Shown here piece by piece: positions 1 through 9,787 of a stretch of DNA of 35,264 nucleotides. The translations under genes and the position numbers were made by a program. Every line of letters starts with the position of its first letter. Positions within the stretch are counted from its first letter, which is position 1. The notes beneath the pieces were generated by a model. That model had not been told where the DNA came from. It searched no databases and saw only the letters and a program-made list of their open reading frames with translations. Origin of the DNA: Catenaria anguillulae PL171 (Eukaryota; Blastocladiomycota; Blastocladiomycetes; Blastocladiales; Catenariaceae); assembly GCA_002102555.1 (NCBI GenBank), contig MCFL01000251.1:1-35264 (forward strand), written 5' to 3'.

Positions 1-54
1 TCGTCCATGTGTTCGCAACAATCCACGCTGAACCATCCTAATACAATGCAACAG

Positions 55-2540
55 AGTGGCCGTTCCGCAACAAGCTGATTACGGCGTCATGTTTTCCCGC
101 ACGGATTTGCTGACAAAGTACGGCTACGCTTCTCCACCGACAACGGTGGAGCAAATGGATGAAATGATCAACCAAATCGTGCCGCAAGAGCGCAAATCCA
201 ACCCAAACTTTCTCGGTGTTTCGGGCCAAATCAAAGCCTACGAGGGCGGTACATGCAACGTGCTGGAATGGCTCCTGGGCGAAAACGCAGCATTATTCTC
301 GAGCCTGATGGTACACTCTCATCGCTCGACCAATCGTCACCCACTGGCCAGCGGGCAATCAGTGTCGGCCGCCGGTGGCGCGACTGGGCGCGCAGGGGCT
401 GGATCTTGCTCGGACAAGACGAGTGGCCGTCTATGCGCGAATGGCTCCGTGGCAACGTCTTGTTCCATCGCAACTGGCCTCTGGTGGCCGTGCAAACACG
501 TCAGGCAAACGTGGGATTCCCGTGGGTCATGACGCGGCTGCCTGGGAACGTCGGCACGTTGGGTGGTTGGTTGTGGGGCGTATCCAAGTATACCAAGAAC
601 CCGGACGCAGTGCTCCAAGTGCTCCAATTTTTCCTCTCACCCGAGTTTCAAAAGATTCGCACAGTGCAGTATGGCTCACCGCCCACGGCCAAGGTGCTGT
701 ACAATGATTCGGACGTGTGTGCAGCCTTGGGTGACTGCACCTTGTTTCGCGGCATCAACATTGCGACACGCCCGTCGGGTGCCGCTGGCAAAAACTACCC
801 ACAAGTCACAAAGGCCATTTACAATTACTGGGTCGACATTGTCAATGGCGTCGGCACAGTCGAGGGCAAACTGGGCGCCATGAACCGTGAAATTGCTCGT
901 GTGCTCAACATTGATGTGCTGGGTCCACCCACAAACATCAGCATCTCGCATCCACTCGCACTGGCTGTTGTTGTTCTGACCGTCATTTTGCTCGGCCTCG
1001 TCGCGGCATCGGCATTGGCTGTGATTCTGCTACGTAGGCAGCGAGTCATTCGCAACGCAGGCATCACTTACCAACTGGGCGTACTCCTTGGTCTGGCACT
1101 ACAGCTCGGGTTTGTCATGTTGCTCGTAGGAATACCGACTGCGGGCAACTGTCAAGCGCGAGCCTGGCTGCTCGGCCTTGGCTACACGTTAGTTGTTGGA
1201 TCCATCACCTACCGCATCTTTCGAATCTGGTCCACCTTTTGTATGGACCCGCGTTGACTCATGAAGCTTCCAGCAGTGACTGAACTGACGTTCACTTACA
1301 TGCATGCACAGTAAATCCTTTCATCCTCAACAAAGCCGCACGCCGAGGCCCCGTCGTCGCCATCGTAGTGTCCCTCGCCTGCATCGACGTTGTGCTCATC
1401 GGACTGCTCCTCGGCATTGACTCTCCCGTCCCGACCGACATCAAAATGCCCACCTCGCGGTACACGGGCTGTGTCTCATCCAACCTGCGCTTCCAACAAA
1501 CCATGACGCTCTTGATTTACCTCTATCACACGCTTCAAATGCTCGCGGGCCTGTTTATCGCATTCAAGGCCCGATACCTCGGGCAAGGCTTTTCCGAAAA
1601 CCGCGCCATTGCCATATGCTTGAGCAACAATGCATTCATGATGCTTGTGGTGCTCCCGTTTGTCGAGCTGGATATCTTGGACCAGAGTCCGACTTTTGCA
1701 CTCCGGTCGCTGTCGGCGCTGTTTATTGTGGCCCTGTACCTTGGCGCGTACATCTTGCCACGCGTACGCATGGGCATCAAGAGCTGGCGCATGGGTGACG
1801 CAGATTCTGGGCTTTCGTCCGAGGCGGAATTGAAAGGGGCGGGCGGCCGTCCGCGGCCCGGCGAGTGGAGCTTGGCCACGTTTCAGCCAGGTACGCGGTC
1901 GAGTATGGGGCACATGTCGTATGCAGGCGGTGGGAATGCTCATGGTGACCTTGGAACAAAGCCTGCGAGTGGAGGGGCCGCCGCTGGGAGCACGGACCCA
2001 CACCAGATTACGGTGCCCGAGCTGTCCGGATTTGTCGAGTTTCCGTTTGGGCGATCGGGTCCACTGAGTGTGCGGATATCGAATCGGCGGTGGATGATGC
2101 AGTTTATTCCGTGGACGTTGATGAGAGCCTACTTGTTTCCGAAAGGCGGGCTGTTGGTGTTTCACGATGTGTGCCGAGTACGTTCCTATTCCTTCGCATG
2201 ATTAAGCAAAAGGAAATATTGACCCGAAGGAGGGTGTACGTATACGTAGAGCTTGGGAATTCACGGCAACGTGATTCATCTTGATACAATCCACCTTGCA
2301 ACCGCTGGCCCGGCCGATTCTAGCCTGCTCGAGCTGCACCTGGCCAACGGCGATATTGTGCAAATGATGGCGCCCAACGCCGACGACAGAGACAGTTGGC
2401 TCGCATCAATTCAACTAGGCCGTTCCAATGTCTCGCATGCAGTGCCCAATTCGCCAGCACATCCCCGAGTGACGGCGGCGACAAGACACACTTCAGTTTC
2501 ACCTGTCACATCATCGCGGACGGAAGTGACCAAAGGATAA
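55..2540 (+). CDS. Class C (GABA-B-like) GPCR with solute-binding ectodomain and PH-like tail, 5' partial
   Basis: Predicted plasma-membrane receptor. Exons read 55-1240, 1312-2177 and 2250-2540; introns are 1241-1311 (GTATGG...ACAG) and 2178-2249 (GTACGT...GTAG). A stop at 29-31 and a CTAAT...ACAG acceptor ending at 54 show that earlier exons lie outside the window. Nucleotides 55-900 encode the C-terminal part of a bacterial ABC-type sugar-binding fold (VPQQADYGVMF, VGFPWVMTRLPG, GTLGGWLWGVSKYTKNPDA). About 945-1760 encode seven hydrophobic helices with YRIFRIW after the third, as in GABA-B receptors. A Gly/Ser-rich linker follows, and about 2020-2440 resembles a PH domain ending in DDRDSWLASIQ. 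The frame shifts by one base near 285 (LLGENAA to EPDGTLSS) with no intron signal. Family assignment is firm, the PH call is moderate, and the ligand cannot be predicted. Confidence 0.82.
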
Positions 2541-2541
2541 G

Positions 2542-2684
2542 GTGTCATCAATACCGTTCTCAGTAAGCATACGTACTAAATAAAGTTGTGACAAAGCCAA
2601 CAGTTGGCCCTGGAAAATGAAACCAATTCGGCAGCACAGAGAGAAGCGGCCAAACCAACCAAAATGGGTTGCCGTCACGACAAG
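2542..2684. repeat. Direct repeat copy A, flanking the SF1 relic
   Basis: This 143-bp stretch aligns with 3894-4010 in the same orientation. Shared blocks include GTGTCATC-ATACCG-CTCAGT, a TCCTGGAAA-like/TGAAA-CAATT block, and CAGCCAAACCAAC/CGGCCAAACCAACC followed by AAAATG-GTTGCC-TC-TGACAAG. Copy A carries about 25 extra bases. It sits just 3' of the SF1-like relic, read on the minus strand, and overlaps the 3' region of the convergent GPCR gene. It may be a duplicated 3' untranslated region. Confidence 0.7.
2579..2584 (+). terminator. AATAAA polyadenylation signal of the GPCR gene
   Basis: An exact AATAAA hexamer begins 39 nt after the TAA stop at 2538-2540. The spacing suits a 3' end signal. 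It lies inside repeat copy A. Confidence 0.45.
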
Positions 2685-2717
2685 TCAAAAAGAAAAGAAA
2701 AGCGTAGCAGCAGCGAA

Positions 2718-3640
2718 TTACTGTGGTTGTCCACCCTGCACGTGTTGTGCGTAGTACGCATAGTAAAACTGCCGCCAATACGGCTGCTGGACTTCAGGCG
2801 CCATACCCAGGTACGCCGGATCGTGACCGTAGGTGGCCGTAAATGCCGCGTACGCTGCCGCTGTCAAATCCTGCGCGGGGACTGCCGCCGCCACCGGTGC
2901 TGCCAGCGTCACAGCAGGCGCAGATGCAGGTGCCACGTTGCCACCGGCCGTCCATGGCGGAATTGACCCACTGTCCGCCACGCCCACGTTGCCTTCGTCA
3001 GGATCGCCCCCGGAAGCCCCAAAATGATCTTGCGCGCCATGCCTGGCAACGCACCGTTCGCGATGCTCGTGGAAATGTCCCTCGCCGCCGCTCCTCGCCC
3101 ACGGCGCCGCCTCTCCCGATTCCCTGTCGCTGGCACCATCGGCATCCGTACCTCCATCTGCAGGTCCACCTGTGGCACCCAGCTGCGCCATCAACTGCGC
3201 ATACTCTCGGTCCGTTTGCGTCTCGCGCTACTTGACGTCCGTCATGGCCTCTAGTTTGTTGCGCATCATGCAATCCCTGGCGAAATGCCCGGCGTTGCGG
3301 CAACTGCGGCAAATGACCGAGTTGGTGTAACTGGAGCGTTCGGGACACTGATAGCGCTTGTGGCCGAGTGCGCCACAGTTTTGGCACACGTGGTTCTCGT
3401 CATCCCTGCGCTGTACACGGGTTCGGGCGACGGCGACCGGTCGGGTGTGGCGGGGATGTAGTTGGCGGGCGTGCGCAACAGGTGCCCGATCTCATCGATG
3501 CGCACGTGCACGGAGAAGCGGGCAATTTGGTCGGACGTCAGGCAATCCAGTTTGAGGGTTTCGGGGAGGCCGTGGCGGTTGGGCTCGCCCCATTTGGAGG
3601 ATTTCTTGGCGAGGGAACGACCGCGGTCTGTTAGGATCAA
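2718..3640 (-). pseudogene. SF1: Branchpoint-binding protein SF1/BBP relic without a KH domain
   Basis: SF1/BBP binds the intron branchpoint in the early spliceosome. On the minus strand, 3640-3405 encodes the N-terminal part: KKSSKWGEP (U2AF-ligand-type motif), a helix-hairpin segment with RIDEIGHLLRTP, then RSPSPEPVYSA. In every SF1 I know this is followed by QUA/KH sequence. Here it jumps directly, in another frame, to DDENHVCQNCGALGHK and a second CCHC knuckle CRSCRNAGHFARDC (3403-3246). An in-frame TAG at 3228-3230, probably a former CAG, then interrupts before DREYAQLMAQLG and a Tyr-rich tail ending HVQGGQPQ (stop 2718-2720). About 150 residues including the whole KH domain are missing. 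An upstream exon from an ATG at 3755 (donor near 3687) is possible. The good preservation elsewhere suggests recent decay, with a functional SF1 presumably elsewhere. Confidence 0.75.
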
Positions 3641-4125
3641 GTTGGATCAGGCAAGGGCCGCGTGGGCAAACGACGAGAAGGAGCGTACCATGATCGCGGG
3701 CCATGTGCGAGTGGCCGAGCCCGATGGCCGAGTGTCGATGGGCAGTGTCTGTCATTTTTGGTTGGAGGGGTCGAGTGTAATGAGGGGCTACGCGTGTACA
3801 GTAAGGATTTCAACCATTCCCTGAGCCATCGCGCGGTCGCATCGTTTTGACTCACAACGGAGGAGGGCACCACCTCACCCACCCGAGGGAGACGTGTCAT
3901 CCATACCGTCCTCAGTTGTAAGCCAAAAGTGGGTCCTGGAAATTGAAATCAATTTGACAGTACATTGCGATGCAGCCAAACCAACAAAAATGAGTTGCCA
4001 TCGTGACAAGAGAGTTAAAAGGAACAAACGGAAACAAGCACAAGAGGCACAAGGCACAAGAACAGAAACATAGAAAACAAAACGAAAAACAAGTCCGAGA
4101 CCTCATGACGCATCAACACAAGACC
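3641..4125. other. Intergenic stretch between the SF1 relic and CCT3
   Basis: No supported gene. It holds a possible first exon of the SF1 relic (minus strand, ATG at 3755, donor GTACGC near 3687, acceptor CTAACAG near 3634), repeat copy B, and an A-rich run on the plus strand (about 4010-4095) that would be the CCT3 3' untranslated region. Confidence 0.4.
3894..4010. repeat. Direct repeat copy B, downstream of CCT3
   Basis: Diverged second copy of 2542-2684 (about 117 bp, same orientation). It lies between the SF1 relic and the CCT3 stop codon, so the two copies bracket the relic. It could be the 3' flank of a lost tandem SF1 copy, or the element that mediated the duplication. Confidence 0.65.
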
Positions 4126-5952
4126 TTACATCTCCTGCTGACCCATCATCTCCTCTGCCGCGCCCTCCGGTGCACCCTGCGCGGGCGCCTGCCTGGTCTC
4201 CTTCCTCGACAACCCAGACACAATGTCGTCGACACGCAACAACATGCACGCACTCTCAATGGCCGTCTTGAGCGTCTGGACCTTGACGGCGGCAGGCTCC
4301 CACACATTGTACTGGGTCATGTCAACCACGACGCCCTTGATGCCGTCAATACCAAAAGTATGCTGGCCCTCGGCGTGCTTTGCACGCAAGCTCGTCAGCG
4401 TCTTGATGGCATTGCCGCCGCAGTTTTGCACGAGCGTGCGCGGAATCACCTCAAGTGCTTCGGCCACGGCCTTGAATGGCCATTGCATGACGCCCTCGAT
4501 GGATTTGGCCTTTTCGGCCAACTTGACGGCCACGGCCATTTCCGTGGCGCCGCCGCCGGGGGCAAGCTTGGGGTTGAAGTACACGTTGCGAGCAACGGCC
4601 ATGGCGTCTTGCAAGTTGCGCTCCACCTCGTTCAACACGTCCTTTGAAGGTCCACGCAGCAAGATGGTACAGGCCTTGGGCTGCTTGCACTTTGTCAAGA
4701 ATGCAAAGTACTCGTCGCCAATCTTGTCGACCTTGAACTCGCCACAGTGCGTGCCCACATCCGACTCCTTGAGATCCTCGACGCGGTTGACAATGGTGGC
4801 GCCCGTGGCACGTGCAATGCGGTTATTGTCCATCTTGCGGACGCGGCGAATGGCCGTGATGTTGTGCTTGAGCAAGTAGTGCTGGGCCAAGTCGGAAACA
4901 CCCTTTTCCGTCAAGACCAAGTCGGGTTTCACGGCGGCAATCCGCTCGCAAAGCAACTGGATCTGCTCCTCCTCAATTTCGAGAATCTTGTTCCAATCCT
5001 CCTCCTTGGAAATCTCAATGTTGGTCTGGGACTCGCCCTTCTTGTACTCGAGGGGGCAATCGAGCAACACAATGCGCGGATTGGTAATGTGGCGGCGCAT
5101 CTTTGGGTGCGTCACGTCCTTGTTGATCATGACGCCGTCCAGAACGCAACTCTGCTCGATTTCGCCTCCAGGCACTTTTTCCACACGAGCATACCGCTTG
5201 ATGTCCACCTCGATTTTGCCCTCGGGGCCCGACTTGTCAGCCGTGGCAACCGTGCGCACGGCATCGAGCGCCAAGTTGCACATGAGGTCGGACCACCGCG
5301 ACACAAACTTTGTGCCAAGCGTCGACTTGACCAAGGCAAGCATTTCGTCCCCGTTGTTGACGTCGACGGGTTTCGAAATGGCTTCAATCACGCTGAGCGC
5401 TTGCTCGAGGGCTTGCTTGTAAGCGGCAATGATGGTGATTGGGTGAATGTTGCGCTCGAGGTGCGGGGCTGCCATGGCAAGCATTTCGCCGGCTATGCAT
5501 TCGTGTGACCAAGCAAGTCAGCATCCAAGCTTTCGACAAAAAAAAAAGTCAAGGTGTGCAGGATCAAACAACGAACCAAGAATAATCACACTGGTAGTCC
5601 CATCGCCCACTTCCTCGTCCTGTGTGCGTGCCAGCTCAATCATGGACTTTGCTGCCGGGTGTGCCACCTCGCACTCGCGCAAGATGGCGTTGCCGTCATT
5701 GGTCAGCACAATGCCGCCCATCGGGTCCAGCAACATCTTGAGCATGGCTTGCGGACCCAAGCACGTCCGAATGATGTCGGCCACGGTCTTGCCCGCTACA
5801 ATGTTGGACAGTTGTGCTTTGCGACCCGACTCGCGGTTTTGGTTGGTGTCTACATGCGCGATGCAATTCGTACAAATGAGGGTAGGCACGTTAGCAAAAA
5901 ATGAGTGGAAATCAGGAAGGTGAATGTCGTGTGAATTGGGGGTGGGGTCCAT
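4126..5952 (-). CDS. CCT3: T-complex protein 1 subunit gamma (CCT3)
   Basis: Subunit of the cytosolic TRiC/CCT chaperonin, which folds actin, tubulin and other proteins using ATP. Exons on the minus strand are 5952-5577 and 5492-4126, joined across an 84-nt intron (5493-5576, GTTCGT...CATAG) that splits the Ala codon of IILAGEMLAMA. Diagnostic sequence includes NQNRESGRKAQ, CLGPQAMLKMLLDPMGG, the nucleotide-binding GDGTTSVIIL, LAPGGGATEMAVAV, and the gamma-type tail LRVDDIVSGLSRKE. The N-terminus is unsure. ATG 5952 gives about 34 extra residues before TNQNRESG, and a CATGTAG acceptor ending at 5850 suggests the true first coding exon is short and lies further upstream. The rest is full length for the family. 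The gene is divergent from bL27m. Confidence 0.93.
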
Positions 5953-6808
5953 GATCTGCAAACAGCAAAGGTGCTTGAAAGCGGGCGGTCGAGGTATCTG
6001 CCGAATTGATTGTTCAAGCTCAGTTGTGAAACTGAGCGCTTCGAATTGAATTGCATTTCGAGTTGACTGGGCCATAGCGCGAGCGGACGGATGGTTGCAG
6101 CAGTTGCCACTGAAGGAGACGCCAAAGGATCATGCAATGCACGAACAGCGTGGGCAACGTGAACTTGCTGTTGTCGGCAGAGGGTGCTGCGAGCGCATGC
6201 AGTTGATGATTGCGTGCGCTACGGCCGTGGTCGTTCAACGGCGAAGTGATCATGTCGTTATTGTTGATCGGCGGGCGAGATGAGGCTCGCGTGTGCCGAG
6301 GCAGTGCGGGTGATTCATGGCATGGCATGAAATTGCATGGCACGTCGGTCGAGCGCAACGCAGAACATGGCCCGTCGAGGACGAGTCGAGGTTGAGGTCG
6401 ATGTTGGTTGGGGTGCGAGTTGGGGTGGCGATCTGAGTGTTGTGTGGTGGTTGGGCTACGCACTCATAACAATGATGGGCTGCTGCATCTTGACGGCGGT
6501 TGGACGGGGGTTCAGGCACAGAGCACGGGACAGCGGATGGAATGCGGAGGGTGACGTTGACGTTGCGGCGGCTATGCGTTATCGTCCAATACAGATCACA
6601 GAGTTCATCAGGACTGCTGCCAGATGTAGTAAAGCATGGCTGTTGTGATCGCCACAACGTAAACGCATGGTCCGCCGATTCGATTCCATAGATTCCAACC
6701 CATCATCATCATGTCATCCCTCAGCTCAACTGGCTTTGTCGTTTTTATACAGTCAGGCCAACTGACCAACCAATCCATGTACCGCCCATTGTGCCTCATT
6801 CAGCAACC
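5953..6808. other. Divergent upstream region of CCT3 and bL27m
   Basis: About 0.85 kb between two head-to-head genes. I see no conserved protein in either strand; the short reading frames lack the C/G third-position bias of the neighbours. It probably holds both promoters, the CCT3 5' untranslated region and perhaps its missing first exon. A TTTTTATACAG stretch near 6741-6751 is the only TATA-like element on the bL27m side. Confidence 0.4.
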
Positions 6809-7540
6809 ATGTTTTCCCGCCTTCTCGTCTCCTCGGCATCCACCACCACCACCGCCGCCGCCGCCTCAGCCCGGCCATCCATCGGCGCCCTCCTCCCGTT
6901 GCCCGGATCCATCCCGGTTGTTTCGCTCTCACTCTCGCAAAAGCGTTGGGCCACCAAACGGTCGGGCGGATCCACCAAGAACGGCCGTGACTCGCACTCG
7001 AAGCGCTTGGGCCTGAAAAAGTATGGCGGCCAGTCCGTGATCCCAGGCAACATTCTTGTGCGCCAACGAGGCACCGAATTCCATGCAGGCCCCAATGTCG
7101 GCATGGGCCGCGACCACACGTTGTATGCGCTGACACCTGGGCATGTCCATTTTTACAAGGCCTACAAGGTCAAGGTGGTTGGTGGCCAGGGCCAAGGCCA
7201 AGGCCAAAGCGGTGGCAAGCGCACACTTGCAAAGGAGTACCAATATGTGCAAGTGATTAACAGGGACACGCACGCACGGGCATTTGACAAGGACACGGGC
7301 AAGTTGGATTTGTCCAAGGTGGTTTTGGAGACGGACACGGTGCGCAAGTCGCTGGACAGGGCAAAGCAAGTCAAGTTGCCGCCCATGCCCGCCGAAGAGT
7401 TTGTGCCACGGCGCAGGGTGTTTGATAAGATCAACAAGGTCGAGTTTGAGGAGTTGGTGACGGAGAGTTGGAAGGAGCGGCTGGGCGGCGACCATTGGAT
7501 GGTCAAGGAGCGGGAGGCAAAGGTGGTCCGGGCGTTGTAG
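6809..7540 (+). CDS. MRPL27: Mitochondrial large-subunit ribosomal protein bL27m
   Basis: Structural protein of the mitochondrial 54S subunit; in bacteria the L27 N-terminus reaches the peptidyl-transferase centre. Single exon, 243 residues, from ATG 6809. The first ~50 residues are Ser/Thr/Ala/Arg-rich with almost no acid, a mitochondrial presequence ending near QKRW before [15 protein letters not shown], the conserved processed N-terminus. Family signatures follow: [53 protein letters not shown] run encoded by a GGCCAA repeat (about 7184-7211) interrupts the loop after YKVKVV. The C-terminal extension of ~90 residues matches the longer fungal MRP7-type proteins. Confidence 0.93.
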   Translation: MFSRLLVSSASTTTTAAAASARPSIGALLPLPGSIPVVSLSLSQKRWATKRSGGSTKNGRDSHSKRLGLKKYGGQSVIPGNILVRQRGTEFHAGPNVGMGRDHTLYALTPGHVHFYKAYKVKVVGGQGQGQGQSGGKRTLAKEYQYVQVINRDTHARAFDKDTGKLDLSKVVLETDTVRKSLDRAKQVKLPPMPAEEFVPRRRVFDKINKVEFEELVTESWKERLGGDHWMVKEREAKVVRAL

Positions 7541-7747
7541 TTTTGATGGCGTTGCGTGGTAAGTAGATTAATTTGGTTGATCTTTCATTTGGTATAACAA
7601 TGTAGCTCCTTCACACTTGGACTGCATTCCCAGACTGTCTCTTTTGGCCAGTGGGCCTGGACTGTTGCTTCGAATTCAGAGGGCCTGGACCAGTGCGCCC
7701 TTGCCCTGGACTCGAAGGGACTCGCATGTCTCATTCTTCCTCGGTCT

Positions 7748-7767
7748 AATGCTGGCCCTCAGGCCTT
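7748..7767 (+). repeat. 20-bp direct repeat, first copy
   Basis: AATGCTGGCCCTCAGGCCTT occurs here and again, exactly, at 8370-8389. A longer imperfect repeat lies beside it. Confidence 0.8.
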
Positions 7768-7779
7768 CTCACCAGGCAG

Positions 7780-7813
7780 TTTGTCCGTCTGTCTGTCCGT
7801 CTGTCCGTCCATC
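7780..7813 (+). repeat. TCTG/TCCG tetranucleotide microsatellite
   Basis: Tandem GTCCGTCTGTCTGTCCGTCT-type units over about 30 bp. Simple repeat; no function inferred. Confidence 0.8.
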
Positions 7814-7944
7814 GATTTTTAATAATTCGTGGCTGGAGCGATCTCACTTTTTGGCCTCTTTCCTTGCCTTTTTGCCTGTGCTTTTCCACATGGTCCCCGA
7901 TCTTGGTAGCCGGCCCCCGATCGAACACGTCCAAGCCCCTTCTC

Positions 7945-7988
7945 AGCCGTGGGAACCGCATGGCGAGTAAGTCATTGCTTCTGCCTGC
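7945..7988 (+). repeat. 44-bp imperfect direct repeat, first copy
   Basis: Begins CAGCCGTGGGAA and continues through TGGCGAGT-AGTCATTGCT to TGCCTG. It matches 8316-8358 at roughly nine in ten positions. In the second location it sits directly before the 20-bp repeat, while here it sits after it, so the two units have been reshuffled. Confidence 0.75.
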
Positions 7989-8315
7989 CAAGATGTTGCC
8001 CTGGTGTCTGTCTGTTTCTGACTTCCTGGTTGCTGAGGTTTCTGTGTCAAACTTGGTTTCTGTACTTGCACGAGCGCTCTCACAATATACTTTCTTGTAC
8101 ACTTGCCTCAGTTTCTCACTTACCTCGGTTTCTACATTTCGCTGGTTGATCCTTCACTTCCCGCGCACTCCCTCCTCCTCAGGCATGCTGTAACCATATC
8201 GCGTGCCCGCACTTGGGCAACTTCAAGTATCCCCCCTCCACTCGCTCTTGGAGCTGAAAGGCCCACACATGGTACGATGCGATCGAGCTTGGGCTGTCGC
8301 GTCTGAGCCCCCTGC

Positions 8316-8358
8316 CAGCCGTGGGAATCGTGTGGCGAGTTAGTCATTGCTCTTGCCT
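8316..8358 (+). repeat. 44-bp imperfect direct repeat, second copy
   Basis: Second copy of the block at 7945-7988, ending 12 bp before the second copy of the 20-bp repeat (8370-8389). Confidence 0.75.
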
Positions 8359-8897
8359 GGAGAGGTGTCAATGCTGGCCCTCAGGCCTTATTAATATTTG
8401 TCCAACAAACGGCCCGATTCACTGACGAGACGACTCATGATGATTGTGGCTGCACGACATGCACTTGCCCAGCTCGAAAATCGCGATCGTCGGCACTCCG
8501 ATCCTGCTGCAGCTGTTGAAATGCGGTCTCACACTCGCTCAAGTGCGCCTGCCTGCGGTGCTGCCAAACTGCGCGCAAAAGTCTTCAAGTTTTCAGACAG
8601 TAACGAGCTGGTAACGAGCTGACTTTCGATCGATCCCAGACACGACTCCACTATGTATTGTGGGATGTGGGAACTCGGGGCTCTGCGTTTCCCTGCTCAA
8701 CATTAGTTGGTCTCTCGGACAATGGAGGGATGTTGCTTTAGTTCTGTGCTTGACATTGTTTGGTACTGATCGAGCTGCTGCTGTTACTGTCTCGCACAAC
8801 TTGTGATGCATTTGAGTGCGACTCGCCTCGTCCGCCTGCCGCCTGCAAGCGCAAAAATCTCATGCCAGCTAGACAGGCCGAAGCCGCGACGCAGCGA

Positions 8898-8917
8898 GCG
8901 CCGGCGTCAGCCGGCGC
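8898..8917. repeat. GC-rich perfect hairpin
   Basis: GCGCCGGC, loop GTCA, GCCGGCGC: an 8-bp perfect stem with a 4-nt loop. It lies inside the duplicated GC-rich block. Could be a piece of an old mobile element; no family is evident. Confidence 0.6.
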
Positions 8918-9787
8918 GAGTTGCAGAGCGGCGAGGCCCATATCTGTCGGTTTTTGCCAACAGATTGTAGCTATTTGGAAGCTGCTTCGCAAGCCAATTC
9001 GTTCTCAAGCCTGCTCTTCAAACCGGACGAGGCCACGTTGAATTCGGACAAAAACTTGCGCTTAATGGCGTTTTCCACTGCCGAGAGATTTGGCTTGAGC
9101 CACCTCGTCTCCTCGACCCTACACTTAGAGTTTCGTCTTGACCCTTTAGTGTCTGTATGTGAAGTCGGCTCCTCGTCCGTTCCACCTATTGCGTCTTGAC
9201 ATTATTCTCCTTGCAGAGCGGCGAGGCCCGTACGCGTATCCTGTGCGAAACATAATGCAGGGCGAGCCCGAGCTTGCACAAGTCTACAACCAATTTGAAA
9301 GTATTTCACGGCCTTACTCGGCCGAAGCCGCGACGCCCTTCACCTTCTTGACGCTTCTCTGAGGCCTGAGGGACAGCTATCCTACTCTACCGTGCGAAGC
9401 ACCAGGTAGGACGGATTGAATCGGTACTTACAGCAAGCGAAGTGAGCCTGAGACGGCACGGCAGTCACTGGTCTCACTTCCTCCTGGGCAAAAAAAAAGG
9501 GCTCAGTGGCCACTCTTGCTCAGTCACGCGCATGGTTGCTCACGGACTCATCGTGCAACTTGATCGCGGCGAGAGCGTGCTGTCTTGGAGCAATACTTGT
9601 TGACAATGTGAGACACACAACAGCCAACAACTGAAGTGTCTGTCTGTGCAATGCATTTCATCACCATGACCATGACCTCCACCATGCTACCATACAAAAG
9701 GGTCGCCGCGCCCTGCCCCCCCTCGACCCCAAGTCTCGGTCTGCCATTCACGCGCAACTCGGTCTCCGCAGGTCCATCTCGCCCGTC

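Larger units (their letters stand above)
7541..9787. other. Non-coding, repeat-bearing intergenic region
   Basis: 2.2 kb without a supportable gene. Reading frames of 60-118 codons lack homology I can recognise and lack codon bias. The region holds a TCTG/TCCG microsatellite, two pairs of direct repeats, a GC-rich hairpin at 8898-8917, a duplicated CAGAGCGGCGAGGCCC block (about 8923 and 9216), a duplicated GGCCGAAGCCGCGACGC block (about 8878 and 9320), and a run of nine A at about 9490. The pattern suggests old duplicated or transposon-derived sequence, but I cannot name a family. Confidence 0.5.

Noticed and set aside
1476-2165. 229-codon open frame on the minus strand
   Set aside because: Antisense to the GPCR membrane and linker region; basic and low-complexity.
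3492-3755. Minus-strand frame upstream of the SF1 relic as its N-terminal exon
   Set aside because: Only the first ~20 codons could be used and they show no SF1 similarity; mentioned as possible only.
4747-5508. 253-codon open frame on the plus strand
   Set aside because: Antisense to CCT3, whose family match is unmistakable.
9387-9409. Hairpin CTACCGTGC-GAA-GCACCAGGTAG as a tRNA or small RNA
   Set aside because: No A/B box, no cloverleaf and no terminator; kept only as part of the repeat-rich region.
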